Shown: positions 23,690 to 33,063, numbered from the stretch's first letter. The stretch is DNA of 35,270 nucleotides from Rhodobacteraceae bacterium PARR1 (GCA_002256185.1 NKIT01000025.1:1-35270); one strand, 5' to 3'. Numbers and translations are program-made. The notes: generated from the sequence alone by a model not told the origin.

Positions 23690-24478
23690 ATGCGGATCGG
23701 CAAACAGGACAACGCCTTTACGGCCATCGCCACGTCAGACGACCATTCGATCACGGTGCGCGGGCATGATCTGGTGAATGATCTGATCGGGCAGATCGAC
23801 TTTACCGATTACTTCTGGCTCCTGGTCTGCGGCCATCGCCCGACCAAGACGCAGACCGCGATGATGAACGCCTGTCTTGTGGCGATTGCGGAACATGGGC
23901 TTGTGCCCTCTGTGCAGGCCGCCCGGATGACTTTGGCCGCAGCACCCGAGGCATGGCAGGGCGCGATGGCGGCGGGCCTTTTGGGCATGGGCACCGTCGT
24001 TGCCGGATCAACCGAAGTTGCGGGGCGGTTTCTGGCCGAGGTGGTGGCGGCAGGCGGGGACGAAGCCGCCGCCGTGGCCGCGTTGGAGCGTGTGAAAGCC
24101 GCCAAGCAAAAGGTGCCGGGCCTTGGCCATCCGCAGCATACGGCGGGCGATCCGCGGGCCGACAAATTGTTGGCCATCGCGGATGATCTTGGGATTTCCG
24201 GCGCGCATGTCGCCGCCTTGCGCCATCTGGGGGCAAAGGCCCCTGCCCTGATGAACCGCCCCTTGCCGATCAACGTCTCGGGCGCGATTCCAGCGGTGAT
24301 CCTGGACGCGGGCTGGCCTTTGGCGGCGTTGAAGGCCGTGCCGATCCTTGCGCGTGCGGCTGGATTGGCGGCGCACCTGTTTGAGGAGTCGCAGCGGCCC
24401 ATCGGGTTTATCCTGTCCAACCACGCCGATCAGGCGATCACCTATGACGGGGCCAAGGCCGGGGAGAGCGCCCAATGA
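23690..24478 (+). CDS. Citryl-CoA lyase / short citrate-synthase-like protein
   Basis: A 262-residue protein of the citrate-synthase fold, lacking the large N-terminal part of true citrate synthases (about 430 residues). Such short forms are annotated as citryl-CoA lyase, which cleaves citryl-CoA-type thioesters to acetyl-CoA plus an oxoacid. Active-site regions seen are IAEHGLVPS (His69) and KVPGLGHPQH (His147). In the next motif PLPINVSGA I see no Asp where citrate synthase has its catalytic Asp, so the chemistry may differ. The ATG at 23690 has AGGAAG six bases before it; the long open frame upstream is antisense to the dioxygenase. Its stop overlaps the CoA-transferase start (ATGA). Confidence 0.85.
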   Translation: MRIGKQDNAFTAIATSDDHSITVRGHDLVNDLIGQIDFTDYFWLLVCGHRPTKTQTAMMNACLVAIAEHGLVPSVQAARMTLAAAPEAWQGAMAAGLLGMGTVVAGSTEVAGRFLAEVVAAGGDEAAAVAALERVKAAKQKVPGLGHPQHTAGDPRADKLLAIADDLGISGAHVAALRHLGAKAPALMNRPLPINVSGAIPAVILDAGWPLAALKAVPILARAAGLAAHLFEESQRPIGFILSNHADQAITYDGAKAGESAQ

Positions 24479-25611
24479 AGCCGCTTCGCAGCCTGCGCGT
24501 GGTGGAAATGGGCACCTATATCACAGGCCCCGCCTGTGCGATGCAATTGGCCGATCTGGGGGCCGATGTGATCAAGGTCGAACGCCCCGGCGAGGGCGAC
24601 CCCTTCCGCGCGTTCAAGGGCGGGCTCTATTCCCCGCATTTCCAGACCTATAACCGCAACAAACGCTCCATAGCTTTGGACACCAAGAAACCCGACGATC
24701 TGGCGGTGTTCAACGCCCTGATCGCGCGGGCCGATGTGTTCATCCAGAACTTCCGCCCCGGCGTGGCCGAAAAACTGGGCGCAGGCGAAGATGACCTGCG
24801 CGCCATCAACCCGAAGATCATCTATTGCGCGATTTCGGGTTTTGGCACATCCGGCCCCGCGCGGGACAGGCCGACCTATGACACGGTGGCACAGGCGGCG
24901 TCGGGGTTCCTGCGACTGATGACCCCACCGACCCATCCGCGCGTCATCGGCCCCGCAATCGCGGATGCGGTCACTGGGCATTATGCGGCGACAGGCATCC
25001 TTGCCGCGCTGGTGGAGCGTGGGGTGACAGGTCAGGGGCGGCGGCTGGATATTTCCATGCTTGAGGCGATGTGCCACTTCAACCTTGACAGCTTTACCCA
25101 TTTCTACAGCGCGGGTGAGGTGATGGGCCCCCTGTCGCGCCCCGTGGTCAGCCAGTCCTACACCTTTGAATGCGCAGACGGGCGATGGATCGCCATCCAC
25201 ATGTCCAGCCCGCCGAAGTTCTGGACCGGGTTTCTGGCGGCGACGGGGCAGGACCATCTGGCCACTGATCCGCGCTTTGCCGAACGGTTGGAGCGGATCA
25301 AGCATCAGGACGACCTGATTGACATCATGACGCCCGTGTTCCGCACCCGCCCCTTGGCGGATTGGTGCGCCGCGCTTGAGGCGGCAGAGGTGCCCTATTC
25401 CCCCGCCTATGACAGTGATGAGGCGCTGGATGACCCGCAGGCGGTGCATCTGGGCATCAAGGTCAACGCGGATCATGCGGCGATGGGCCAATTCACCACT
25501 GTCCGCGCGCCCTACAATTTCGACGGCAAGGCGGATGGGGACGTCCGGCCCCCGCCGATGCTGGATGAGCATGGCGCGGAAATCCGGGCGGAATTGGCAA
25601 GGGCGGGTTAA
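24475..25611 (+). CDS. CaiB/BaiF family (class III) CoA-transferase
   Basis: A 378-residue enzyme that moves CoA between carboxylic acids through an aspartyl-CoA intermediate. Family signatures are RVVEMGTYITGPACAMQLADLGADVIKVERPGEGDPFR at the N-terminus, NRNKRSIALD, ADVFIQNFRPGVAEKLG, ISGFGTSGP, the putative catalytic Asp164 (IADAVTGHYAATGILAAL) and GRRLDISMLEAM. Full length. The four-base overlap with the lyase-like gene indicates one transcript and perhaps sequential action: the transferase would activate an acid and the lyase cleave the thioester. The acid is unknown. The stop codon is part of the palindrome CGGGTTAACCCG (25604-25615) shared with the end of the convergent IclR gene. Confidence 0.93.
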   Translation: MKPLRSLRVVEMGTYITGPACAMQLADLGADVIKVERPGEGDPFRAFKGGLYSPHFQTYNRNKRSIALDTKKPDDLAVFNALIARADVFIQNFRPGVAEKLGAGEDDLRAINPKIIYCAISGFGTSGPARDRPTYDTVAQAASGFLRLMTPPTHPRVIGPAIADAVTGHYAATGILAALVERGVTGQGRRLDISMLEAMCHFNLDSFTHFYSAGEVMGPLSRPVVSQSYTFECADGRWIAIHMSSPPKFWTGFLAATGQDHLATDPRFAERLERIKHQDDLIDIMTPVFRTRPLADWCAALEAAEVPYSPAYDSDEALDDPQAVHLGIKVNADHAAMGQFTTVRAPYNFDGKADGDVRPPPMLDEHGAEIRAELARAG

Positions 25612-25615
25612 CCCG

Positions 25616-26437
25616 TCAGCTTGCGCCCGTGGCCCCGGCCCCCAGCCGGGTCGAGATTGTGGCAGCCATGGCCAGCAACGCCTCGCGCGCTTTGTCCACC
25701 GACAGCGTGTTGGTTCCTGACAGGCGGCGGACGAAAGGGATGGTGACGGCCGCCACGACGCGCCCGGTCAGATCACGGATCGGGGCGGAAATATTGCTCA
25801 CGCCTTCGATGGTGAAGGACGGGTTCTGCGCGTAGCCCAACGCCCGCACCGTGGGCAGATCGTCCACGAAATCGGTCTGCCGCCCCTCTGCCCCCGGCCC
25901 CGCCGCATCCAGCAGCAGCGCCAGCGCCTCGGGGTCCATCCATGCCGCCAGCACCCGCCCGGAGGAGGTGTCATAAAGCGAGATTTGCGCCCCCAACCGC
26001 ACGGCGGTGATGTTGTTGTCGCTGCAATCGACCTGAGCGATCACCAGAACCTTGCCGGAATGCAGGATGGCCAGGTGCATGGATTGGTTGATGCGATTGG
26101 CCAAGCGCTGCATCGCCTCGCCCGCGATGCTGGTCAGGCGGCGGATCGGCGGGTGGCGATGGGCGATTTCAAACAGCTTGGTGGTCAGGCTGTAACGGTC
26201 ATCCTCTTCGTTCAGGCGGACATAGCCGCGCTTGCGCAAGACCATCAGCATGCGGAAGATTTCCGATGTGGTGCGCCCCAGCGTCTTGGCGATGTCGGCT
26301 TGCGTCTGGCCATCCGCCTCGGACGCCAGAAGCTCAAGGATGTCCAGACCCTTGGACAGGGCCGGGGCGCGATACTTGTCGTCGGACCCGTCGTCCGCGT
26401 CCAAAGCGTCGTCTTCGTCACGGGTCGCGTGCACCAT
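25616..26437 (-). CDS. IclR-family regulator (second)
   Basis: A 273-residue regulator with an acidic N-terminal extension (TRDEDDALDADDGSDDKY). The HTH is LSKGLDILELLASEADGQTQADIAKTLGRTTSEIFRMLMVLRKRGYV, followed by LTTKLFEIAHRHPP and the effector domain (SMHLAILHSGKVLVIAQVD, GAQISLYDTSSGRVLAAW, SFTIEGVSNISAPIRD, VVAAVTIPFVRR). It begins at ATG 26437 with AGAGGTGG upstream; the frame extends further but is not family-like. It ends four bases from the CoA-transferase gene, tail to tail, and lies 97 bases downstream of putA on the same strand. It may regulate either neighbour. Confidence 0.92.
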   Translation of the reverse strand: MVHATRDEDDALDADDGSDDKYRAPALSKGLDILELLASEADGQTQADIAKTLGRTTSEIFRMLMVLRKRGYVRLNEEDDRYSLTTKLFEIAHRHPPIRRLTSIAGEAMQRLANRINQSMHLAILHSGKVLVIAQVDCSDNNITAVRLGAQISLYDTSSGRVLAAWMDPEALALLLDAAGPGAEGRQTDFVDDLPTVRALGYAQNPSFTIEGVSNISAPIRDLTGRVVAAVTIPFVRRLSGTNTLSVDKAREALLAMAATISTRLGAGATGAS

Positions 26438-26534
26438 CAGCCCACCTCTTTTCGCTGATGATATACCGGCTTCACATCTGAAATCAAACTGCGGTGCGGG
26501 GGCTGGATTTGCCCCCGCCTGTGCCAGATACGCC

Positions 26535-29500
26535 TTACCCTGCCAGCAGCGCCGCGTTGCCGCCCGCCGCCGTGGTGTCCACGCATAGATGCCGCTCATG
26601 CGCGACATGGGCCTGATCGGGCAGCGCGGTGATCAAAGGCACGATGGCACCGTCCCGGTCGGCCAAGGCTTGGGCCAAGGCGCGGCCTTCGCTGGCGTCC
26701 CCCCACCACAGCGCGGCGGAAAAGCCGTCAAGGCTGGTCAGGGTTTCGGCGGTGATGTGGCCTTCGGCCGAGACAGCGATGCCGCCCAAGCCCTCAACCG
26801 CCGCCTTCTGCGCGGCCGCTGCATCGAAACCGGGACCAAGGCACAGGACTGCCCCGCGCGCGTGCAGGGTCAGGCGGTTCAACTCTCCGGTCGGGCCGGG
26901 CATGACCCGTTCGGCAATCTGCCGCGCGACGGGTTGCTGCAAGGTCTGGGTCAACGCCGCCACATTGGCCCGGCCCAGCCACGGGTTGGGCGACACCGGG
27001 GATGTCGCGGGGGCAAAGAACCGCGTCAGGTAGTTCGGCCCGCCCGCCTTTGGCCCGGTGCCGGAAAGCCCCTCACCACCAAAGGGTTGGCTGCCCACCA
27101 CGGCGCCAATCTGGTTGCGGTTGATATAGATGTTGCCGGCATGGATCGCCCCGGCAATCTCTTGCACCCGCGAGTCGATGCGGGTGTGCAGGCCAAAGGT
27201 CAGACCGAACCCCTTGGCGTTGATCGCGGCGACGACGTCGGGCAATGCCTCGGCCTTGAAGGTGGCGATGTGCAGGATGGGGCCGAAGATTTCACGCCCC
27301 AAAGCCTCGATCCCCGGCACGCGGATCAGGGTGGGCGCGATGAAGGTGCCGACAAGGGGTGCGGTGCGCTGATGCAGGATATGGGCGCGCTGTTCTGCCA
27401 GATAGTCGGTGATGCCAGCATGGGCGCGGGCGTCGATCACCGGGCCCACATCGGTGGTCAGATCAGACGGATCGCCCAGAACCAACTCGTCCATTGCGCC
27501 CTTGATCATCTCGATCACATGCGGAGCGATGTCTTCCTGCACATAAAGGCACCGCAGCGCCGAACACCGCTGACCGGCCGAGCGGAAGGCAGAGGCGACG
27601 ATGTCCCGCACCGCCTGTTCCGGCAGGGCGGTGGAATCCACGATCATCGCGTTCAATCCGCCGGTTTCGGCAATCAGCGGCGTGCCGGGGGTCAGGTGAT
27701 CCGCCATGTTGCGCGCGATGGTCTGGGCGGTGGCCGTCGATCCGGTAAAGACCAGCCCCGACACCCGCGCATCTGACGCCAGCGCGGTGCCAACCACGGG
27801 GCCGCGCCCCGGCAGCAGTTGCAGCGCCGCGACGGGAACCCCGGCCTGATGCAGCAGGCGCACCGCGATTGTCGCGATGATCGGCGTGGCCTCTGCCGGT
27901 TTGGCAAGGACGGCATTCCCGGCCATCAAGGCCGCCGCAATCTGGCCGGTGAAGATGGCAAGCGGGAAGTTCCACGGGCTGATCGCCGCAACAATGCCGC
28001 GCGGCGTGCTGGTGGCGGTTTCGCCTTCGGTTGCGTAATAGCGCAGGAAATCAACGGCCTCGCGCAATTCACCCACGGCATCGGGCAAGGTTTTCCCGGC
28101 CTCATGCGTCAGGGCGGCAAAGAGGGGGCCGAAGTGATCTTCATACAGGTCCGCCGCGCGGCGCAGGACGGCCGCGCGGGTGGCGGCGGGGGCATCCCAA
28201 GGTTGGGCGTCGTCAATGGCACGGGTGACGGTCGCGGCATCGACGAACAGCGCTTGCGCCAAGGTGTCGCCTGTCGCCGGGTTGATGACGGGATGCAGGC
28301 TGCCGGTCGCCAGACGAACGGTCAGCGCTTGTGCGTCAGGCAAGGCACCCTGTTGGGCCGCTGTGATGCGCGCGAGTGTCCCGGCATCGGGCAGGTCAAA
28401 CCCTGTGGAGTTCATTCGCCCCACCCCAAACAGCGCCTGCGGCGCGACCAAGGACGCCGGGGCGCGGGCGGTGGACAGGGCGGCAAATGGATCGCGCGCG
28501 ACCTCTTCGGGGGCGATGCTTTCATCTACGATCTGATGCACGAAGGAGGAGTTCGCGCCATTTTCCAGCAAGCGCCGCACCAGATAGGCCAGCAAATCCC
28601 GATGCGCGCCCACGGGGGCATAAATCCGGCAGCGGCCCTGCGTTTCGGCCAAGACGATGTCATGAAGGCGTTCGCCCATGCCATGCAGCCGCTGGAATTC
28701 AAACGGCACGGTTCCGGCCAATTCAAGAATGGCGGCGACAGTCTGGGCGTTATGGGTGGCGATTTGCGGGTAGATGCGGTCGCCGTAGCCGATCAGTTTT
28801 TTCGCATGGGCAATGTAGCTGACATCCGTCGCGGTCTTGCTGGTGAACAGCGGGAACCCCGGCAGACCTTCGACCTGCGCGCGTTTGATTTCGGAATCCC
28901 AATAGGCCCCTTTCACCAAGCGCACCATGATCTTACGGTCCAGCCGCGTGGCAGTGGCATAAAGCCAGTCGATCACCAGACCGGCCCGCTTGCCATAGGC
29001 CTGCACCACCACGCCGAACCCGTCCCACCCCGCCAGCGACGGATCGGCCAGAACAGCCTCAATGACCTTCAACGACAGCACCAGACGGTCCTGTTCTTCG
29101 GCGTCGATGTTCATCCCCATCCCTGCCGCCTTGGCGGCTTGGGCCAGTTTCAACACCACGGGCACCAGTTCGGCCATGACGCGGCCTTCTTGCGCCACCT
29201 CATAGCGCGGATGCAGGGCAGAGAGTTTGATGGAAATACCGGGGTTCGCCTCAACGCTGCCTTTGTCGCAGGCGCGGGCGATAGAGGCGATGGCCTTGGC
29301 ATATTCGCGGGCATAGCGGGCGGCGTCGGCGCGGGTCATCGCAGCCTCACCCAGCATGTCATAACTGTAGGTGAACCCTTGTGCTTCGCGCTTTTTGGCG
29401 CGGTCAAGGGCGGTGTCGATGGTCTGGCCCAGCACGAATTGGCGGCCCATTTCCTTCATGGCGCGCCCCACAGCGGTGCGGATCACGGGTTCACCCAGCC

Positions 29501-29936
29501 GCTTGACCATGCCGCGCAGGGTGCCCGCGATGCCGGGTTGATCAGCCTCCAACACCTTGCCCGTCAGCATCAAGGCCCAGGTTGAGGCGTTCACCAGGCT
29601 GGAGGACGCCTCACCCAGATGGCGGCCCCAGTCCGATGGGGCGACCTTGTCTTCGATCAGCGCGTCAATGGTCAGTTTGTCCGGCACCCGCAGCATCGCT
29701 TCGGCCAGACACATCAGCGCGACCCCTTCGCGGGTGGACAGGCCGTATTCCGACAGGAAATGTTCCATCAGAGTGGGCTTTGCCTCGGCCCGGATGCGGC
29801 GGACCAGATCGGCCCCCTTGGCGGTGATACGCGCGCGCAGGGCCGGGTCCAGCGCGGCCTCGGCCACCAACTGATCCAACAGGGCGGCCTCATTGGCGAA
29901 TTTCGCGTTCAGGTCGAAATGGGAAAGATCGGTCAT
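26535..29936 (-). CDS. putA: Bifunctional proline dehydrogenase / glutamate semialdehyde dehydrogenase
   Basis: A 1133-residue PutA that oxidises proline to glutamate in two steps with substrate channelling, peripherally at the inner membrane. The FAD-dependent proline dehydrogenase barrel occupies about 70-470 (MLGEAAMTRADAARYAREY, GISIKLSALHPRYE, NIDAEEQDRL, VKGAYWDSEIKRAQ, VGAHRDLLAYLVRRLLENGANSSFV). The aldehyde dehydrogenase covers about 520-990, with Glu757 (AETGGLNAM) and catalytic Cys791 (SAGQRCSALR), then GREIFGPILHIATF. A C-terminal region of about 130 residues follows. The ribbon-helix-helix domain of enterobacterial PutA is absent, so it is not a self-repressor. GGAGG precedes ATG 29936. 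The locus shows no damage. Confidence 0.96.
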   Translation of the reverse strand: MTDLSHFDLNAKFANEAALLDQLVAEAALDPALRARITAKGADLVRRIRAEAKPTLMEHFLSEYGLSTREGVALMCLAEAMLRVPDKLTIDALIEDKVAPSDWGRHLGEASSSLVNASTWALMLTGKVLEADQPGIAGTLRGMVKRLGEPVIRTAVGRAMKEMGRQFVLGQTIDTALDRAKKREAQGFTYSYDMLGEAAMTRADAARYAREYAKAIASIARACDKGSVEANPGISIKLSALHPRYEVAQEGRVMAELVPVVLKLAQAAKAAGMGMNIDAEEQDRLVLSLKVIEAVLADPSLAGWDGFGVVVQAYGKRAGLVIDWLYATATRLDRKIMVRLVKGAYWDSEIKRAQVEGLPGFPLFTSKTATDVSYIAHAKKLIGYGDRIYPQIATHNAQTVAAILELAGTVPFEFQRLHGMGERLHDIVLAETQGRCRIYAPVGAHRDLLAYLVRRLLENGANSSFVHQIVDESIAPEEVARDPFAALSTARAPASLVAPQALFGVGRMNSTGFDLPDAGTLARITAAQQGALPDAQALTVRLATGSLHPVINPATGDTLAQALFVDAATVTRAIDDAQPWDAPAATRAAVLRRAADLYEDHFGPLFAALTHEAGKTLPDAVGELREAVDFLRYYATEGETATSTPRGIVAAISPWNFPLAIFTGQIAAALMAGNAVLAKPAEATPIIATIAVRLLHQAGVPVAALQLLPGRGPVVGTALASDARVSGLVFTGSTATAQTIARNMADHLTPGTPLIAETGGLNAMIVDSTALPEQAVRDIVASAFRSAGQRCSALRCLYVQEDIAPHVIEMIKGAMDELVLGDPSDLTTDVGPVIDARAHAGITDYLAEQRAHILHQRTAPLVGTFIAPTLIRVPGIEALGREIFGPILHIATFKAEALPDVVAAINAKGFGLTFGLHTRIDSRVQEIAGAIHAGNIYINRNQIGAVVGSQPFGGEGLSGTGPKAGGPNYLTRFFAPATSPVSPNPWLGRANVAALTQTLQQPVARQIAERVMPGPTGELNRLTLHARGAVLCLGPGFDAAAAQKAAVEGLGGIAVSAEGHITAETLTSLDGFSAALWWGDASEGRALAQALADRDGAIVPLITALPDQAHVAHERHLCVDTTAAGGNAALLAG

Positions 29937-30063
29937 GCTGGCCTCCGCTGGATGAGACGGGGATACAGCATCGGCCTTGGGCCATGTCACCAAACTGGGG
30001 CAAAACGGCAGGCTATTGGACCAAAATCAGCCCCGAAAATAGGCCGAAGGGGCGAAAAGCCCC

Positions 30064-30813
30064 TCAGGCGTAGATATACCCGCCTGAGACGATGATGTTT
30101 TCGCCCGTCATGTAGGTGTTGCGCGGACCACCCGCCATCAGCACCCATTCGGCCATCTCTTCCGGCTCTCCACCCCGCCCTAACGGGCTGGCCTTGGCGA
30201 GTTCGTCCAAGAACCCCGAGGCCCGCGCCTTTTCGGTGGCCATTCCGGCGGGGGCGACGGAGTTGACCAAGATGCCATCCGCCGCCACGGCATGGGCAAT
30301 GCTTTTGGTCAGGCTGACTACGGCGGCCTTGGTCGCGGCGTAATGGGCGTTCTGCGGATGCGCCTTGAAGGCATCGACCGAGGTGATGTTGACGATCCGC
30401 CCACGCACCCGCCCGACCATCTCTTGCGCCTGCATGTGGCGGATGGCGGCGACCATCATGTGATAGGTGCCCTTGACGTTGATCGCGTTTGAGGCGTCCC
30501 AGTCGTCATCCGAAATCTCAAGGATCGGGCGGCGCGGATAGATCGCGGCAGAGTTCACCAGCGTGTCTACCCGGCCCAAAGCGGCGGCCACCGTATCAAA
30601 GGCGGCATGGGCGGCGGGCGCGGTGCGGATGTCGCAGGCGGCAAAGGCGGTGGGCAGACCGGCGGCGCGGGCGGGGGCAAGGGCGGCTTCGGCGGCGTCC
30701 CCGTTCAGGTCGATGATGCCGATCGCGCGGGCACCTTCATCCACCGCCATGCGGGCGAGAAGTGCGCCAAGACCAGAGGCCCCGCCGACGATCACAACCG
30801 ACAGGCCCTTCAT
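30064..30813 (-). CDS. Short-chain dehydrogenase/reductase (SDR)
   Basis: A 249-residue NAD(P)-dependent oxidoreductase. The cofactor motif is [15 protein letters not shown] (GGxSGLG at 10-16), Asp35 (IIDLNG) suggests NAD(H), and NSAA replaces the usual NNAG at 87-90. The catalytic residues are Ser145 (NITSVDA), Tyr158 and Lys162 (YAATK). The C-terminus has [20 protein letters not shown] and [13 protein letters not shown]. The start at ATG 30813 lies inside the end of the upstream SDR gene, an overlap of 77 bases. The substrate is unknown; the DGxA/AP-type loop resembles 3-hydroxyacyl or hydroxyacid-CoA dehydrogenases, but this is weak. Confidence 0.9.
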   Translation of the reverse strand: MKGLSVVIVGGASGLGALLARMAVDEGARAIGIIDLNGDAAEAALAPARAAGLPTAFAACDIRTAPAAHAAFDTVAAALGRVDTLVNSAAIYPRRPILEISDDDWDASNAINVKGTYHMMVAAIRHMQAQEMVGRVRGRIVNITSVDAFKAHPQNAHYAATKAAVVSLTKSIAHAVAADGILVNSVAPAGMATEKARASGFLDELAKASPLGRGGEPEEMAEWVLMAGGPRNTYMTGENIIVSGGYIYA

Positions 30814-31522
30814 TTCTTGCCCCCCGCTGGCGTGTCGGCAGAATGTCAAAGCGCGAGACGTTGACATGGGCGGGCATCGCGTGCACCGCCATCACCATCG
30901 CCGCCACATCCTCGGGCTGGACCGCCGTTTGCCCGGCATACATCGCGGCGCGTTCGTCCAGCGTCAGCACATCCTTGTAAAGCGGGCTTTCCACGCGCCC
31001 CGCGACAATCTCTGTCACCCGCACACCATGGGACGACAGGTCCAGCCGCAGGCTTTGGGCAAAGCCCCCGAGTGCTGCCTTGGTCGCAGCATAAACGGCC
31101 ATGTTGGGATAGGGCGTGTGCCCCGCGATAGAGCCGGTAAAGAAGATATGCCCCGCCCCCCGCGCGCGCATCCCGGGTGCCACGGCATGCGAGACGAGGA
31201 TGGCTTGCGTCAGGTTGGTGGCAATCTGGCGGTGGATATCGCCTTCGTCCATGTCGCAGAAATTGCCGGGGGGCGCGACCATGCCGGCGTTGTTCACCAG
31301 CACATCCGGCACCGTGGCCGCCAAGGCTGCGGCCAGCCGATCCGACAGACCTGCGGTATCGCCAAGGTCCATCGGCAGCGCCTTCAAGCCCTGCGCGCCA
31401 AGCCGCGCCAAGGCGTCTGTATCGCGGCCAATCGCCGTGACCTGATGACCCGCCGCGTGAAAGGCCAGCGCGATGGCCTGCCCGATCCCGCTTGTCGCCC
31501 CTGTGACCAAAACCTGTGCCAT
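30737..31522 (-). CDS. Short-chain dehydrogenase, YdfG-like
   Basis: A 261-residue SDR. The nucleotide motif is [18 protein letters not shown] (TGxxxGIG at 7-14), Arg33 (IGRDTDAL) suggests NADP(H), NNAG is at 77-80, and the catalytic residues are Ser131, Tyr144 and Lys148 (YAATK). The segment [15 protein letters not shown] and [20 protein letters not shown], ending [14 protein letters not shown], resembles YdfG-type 3-hydroxy acid (serine) dehydrogenases. Family members usually end about there; here some 30 extra residues (GARNEGPVG onward) read into the next gene, as if the original stop was lost. The ATG at 31522 is preceded by AGGGGG. The two SDRs form an operon. Confidence 0.9.
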   Translation of the reverse strand: MAQVLVTGATSGIGQAIALAFHAAGHQVTAIGRDTDALARLGAQGLKALPMDLGDTAGLSDRLAAALAATVPDVLVNNAGMVAPPGNFCDMDEGDIHRQIATNLTQAILVSHAVAPGMRARGAGHIFFTGSIAGHTPYPNMAVYAATKAALGGFAQSLRLDLSSHGVRVTEIVAGRVESPLYKDVLTLDERAAMYAGQTAVQPEDVAAMVMAVHAMPAHVNVSRFDILPTRQRGARNEGPVGCDRRRGLWSWRTSRPHGGG

Positions 31523-31648
31523 GTGGTCCCCCTGCCCTTTGGCGCAGGCTGTAGCATTTCTGCGCAAAGCCACATCAAGAAATTCTTCGCAAGGGAAAGA
31601 AATGCTTGACTGTCGGTCTTTGACCCAGCCAGGACCCAGCCAGTCAGT

Positions 31649-32671
31649 TCACCCCGATTGCGCGGTCTGGGCGCTGCGGCGGGGAATGGATTGCTGTTTC
31701 AGCCACGCCAGCACCTCGGATTGACGTGAGCGGGCGGTCTTGACCACCTCGCCGTCGCGGGTGTGCACAAGGATATCCATCCCCTGCCGCTGGAACGACT
31801 CCACCTCGTCCGATGCGAGCCAAAGTGACCGATGCAACAGCAAACCGTCGTCGGCGTCCATCTGCTGCAGGACAGAGCGCATGGTGGCCTGCACAAACAT
31901 CTTGTCCGACCGCAGCGTGATGTCCAGATAGTTGCCCGCCGCGCGGATGATGCGCAGTTGGTGCTTTGGCAGTCGTTTTCCGGTGACAACAACCTCTGCC
32001 GGAAGAGGCACTGCCCTGCGAAGATCACCGACAGGCCGCGCAGCTTCATCGCCGTTTCCGACAGTCTCACTGTCCTTGGCGGCAGACGCAGCGTCGCTTG
32101 TGGTGTCATCTTGCATGACACCGATCAAGGGCGTTGGTGGCCCTGCGGTGATGGCTGGCCGATCCTCTGGGAAAGGATAAGTGCGGATGTCATCAAGGAT
32201 CGTCGGCAGAAAAAAGGTCAGAACCAGCGCACCAACCAACTCTGTCAGAACAAGTTGCAAGACGGCGTAGATCAGGATCGTTGAGACATCGACACTCACC
32301 GACCCGCTGAACACACGAAAGCCTAGCACGATGGATAAGCAGCCCAAGATGGTGCCGAAAAAGACCACCGCGCTTACATAGACTGCAGGGACCGGCTTGT
32401 GCCGATTGGCCCGCGCCACCAAAGCGACCATCACAGGCAAGGACGAGATGACGACGACCTGTGACAAAAGAAAGATCAGAATCTCTCTCCAGATGTCCAG
32501 ATAGGGAACATCGGGGCGATAGCGGATCGGGTAAATCGCGACCCAGCACCCAAAGTATGTGATGACGACAAGGCGATGGCGCAGCGCGATCATCAACTCG
32601 TCAAGGGTGATCCTGATAGACCCCCAAGTCATCAATTTGATGTCTATTTGGTCACTTCGCACCTGACTCAC
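31649..32671 (-). CDS. Membrane-anchored LytTR-family transcriptional regulator
   Basis: About 340 residues. Four predicted membrane helices come first (HRLVVITYFGCWVAIYPI, ILIFLLSQVVVISSLPVMVALV, VYVSAVVFFGTILGCLSIVLGF, ILIYAVLQLVLTELVGALVLTFFL), then an acidic linker (TSDAASAAKDSETVGNGDEA) and a C-terminal LytTR DNA-binding domain (about 225-325) with RIIRAAGNYLDITLRSDKMFVQATMRSVL, LLLHRSLWLASDEV and VVKTARSRQSEVLAWL. It would bind DNA from the inner membrane, perhaps sensing a membrane or external signal. No ATG has a good ribosome site; GTG 32671 (AGGA eight bases upstream) is chosen, GTG 32662 and ATG 32632 are alternatives. It is divergent from the RTX gene region. Confidence 0.85.
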   Translation of the reverse strand: MSQVRSDQIDIKLMTWGSIRITLDELMIALRHRLVVITYFGCWVAIYPIRYRPDVPYLDIWREILIFLLSQVVVISSLPVMVALVARANRHKPVPAVYVSAVVFFGTILGCLSIVLGFRVFSGSVSVDVSTILIYAVLQLVLTELVGALVLTFFLPTILDDIRTYPFPEDRPAITAGPPTPLIGVMQDDTTSDAASAAKDSETVGNGDEAARPVGDLRRAVPLPAEVVVTGKRLPKHQLRIIRAAGNYLDITLRSDKMFVQATMRSVLQQMDADDGLLLHRSLWLASDEVESFQRQGMDILVHTRDGEVVKTARSRQSEVLAWLKQQSIPRRSAQTAQSG

Positions 32672-32928
32672 CTTTAGTTTCCTATCACCGTCTCTTGGCG
32701 TGACGGGGTGTGAGCCGCTGTTTTTCCAATACTGCGCATACATCCCGGTCACGTGCCAAGCAAGCCCGTGCATGACGCCGATACGAAAAACGGCACCCTG
32801 CACGGGCATGTTAGGGCGAGAGTGTAAAAATTCCGGACTCGGCCAAGCGGGGGCTGCGGTCGATCCGGGCAAGTGAAATCAGGCTGGCGGTCTTTGACCA
32901 CCCAGCCCCGTGTGTTCTGAGGTGATTT

Positions 32929-33063
32929 ATGTTCGCCCCCATCATTGCCGCATTCGGCCTCGGTCGTCGACCAGCGCCGCACAGGGGTGCGCCGCCCGGC
33001 TTTGCCTTCGCCCTGACCTTCGGGCACGGGCCACAGCACGGGCCATCCTTCGGTCCCGCCTAA
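32929..33063 (+). CDS. Possible small ORF upstream of the RTX gene
   Basis: A 44-codon frame beginning MFAPIIAAFGLGRR, with GAGGTG four bases before its ATG. It is rich in Pro, Gly and His (GHGPQHGPSFGPA at the end). I do not recognise a family. The good ribosome site is the only support. Between 32672 and 32928 no gene is seen; that part presumably holds divergent promoters. Confidence 0.3.
   Translation: MFAPIIAAFGLGRRPAPHRGAPPGFAFALTFGHGPQHGPSFGPA

Noticed and set aside
24414-24422. TGTCCAACC copy inside the lyase-like gene
   Set aside because: A lone copy of the element's 9-mer within coding sequence far from the element; consistent with chance.
31614-32899. CGGTCTTTGACC repeated at 31614-31625 and 32888-32899 on both sides of the LytTR gene
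   Set aside because: Pairs of identical 12-mers are expected many times by chance in 35 kb; the partial extension (CCAGCC) is not enough to call a transposition scar or paired operator.
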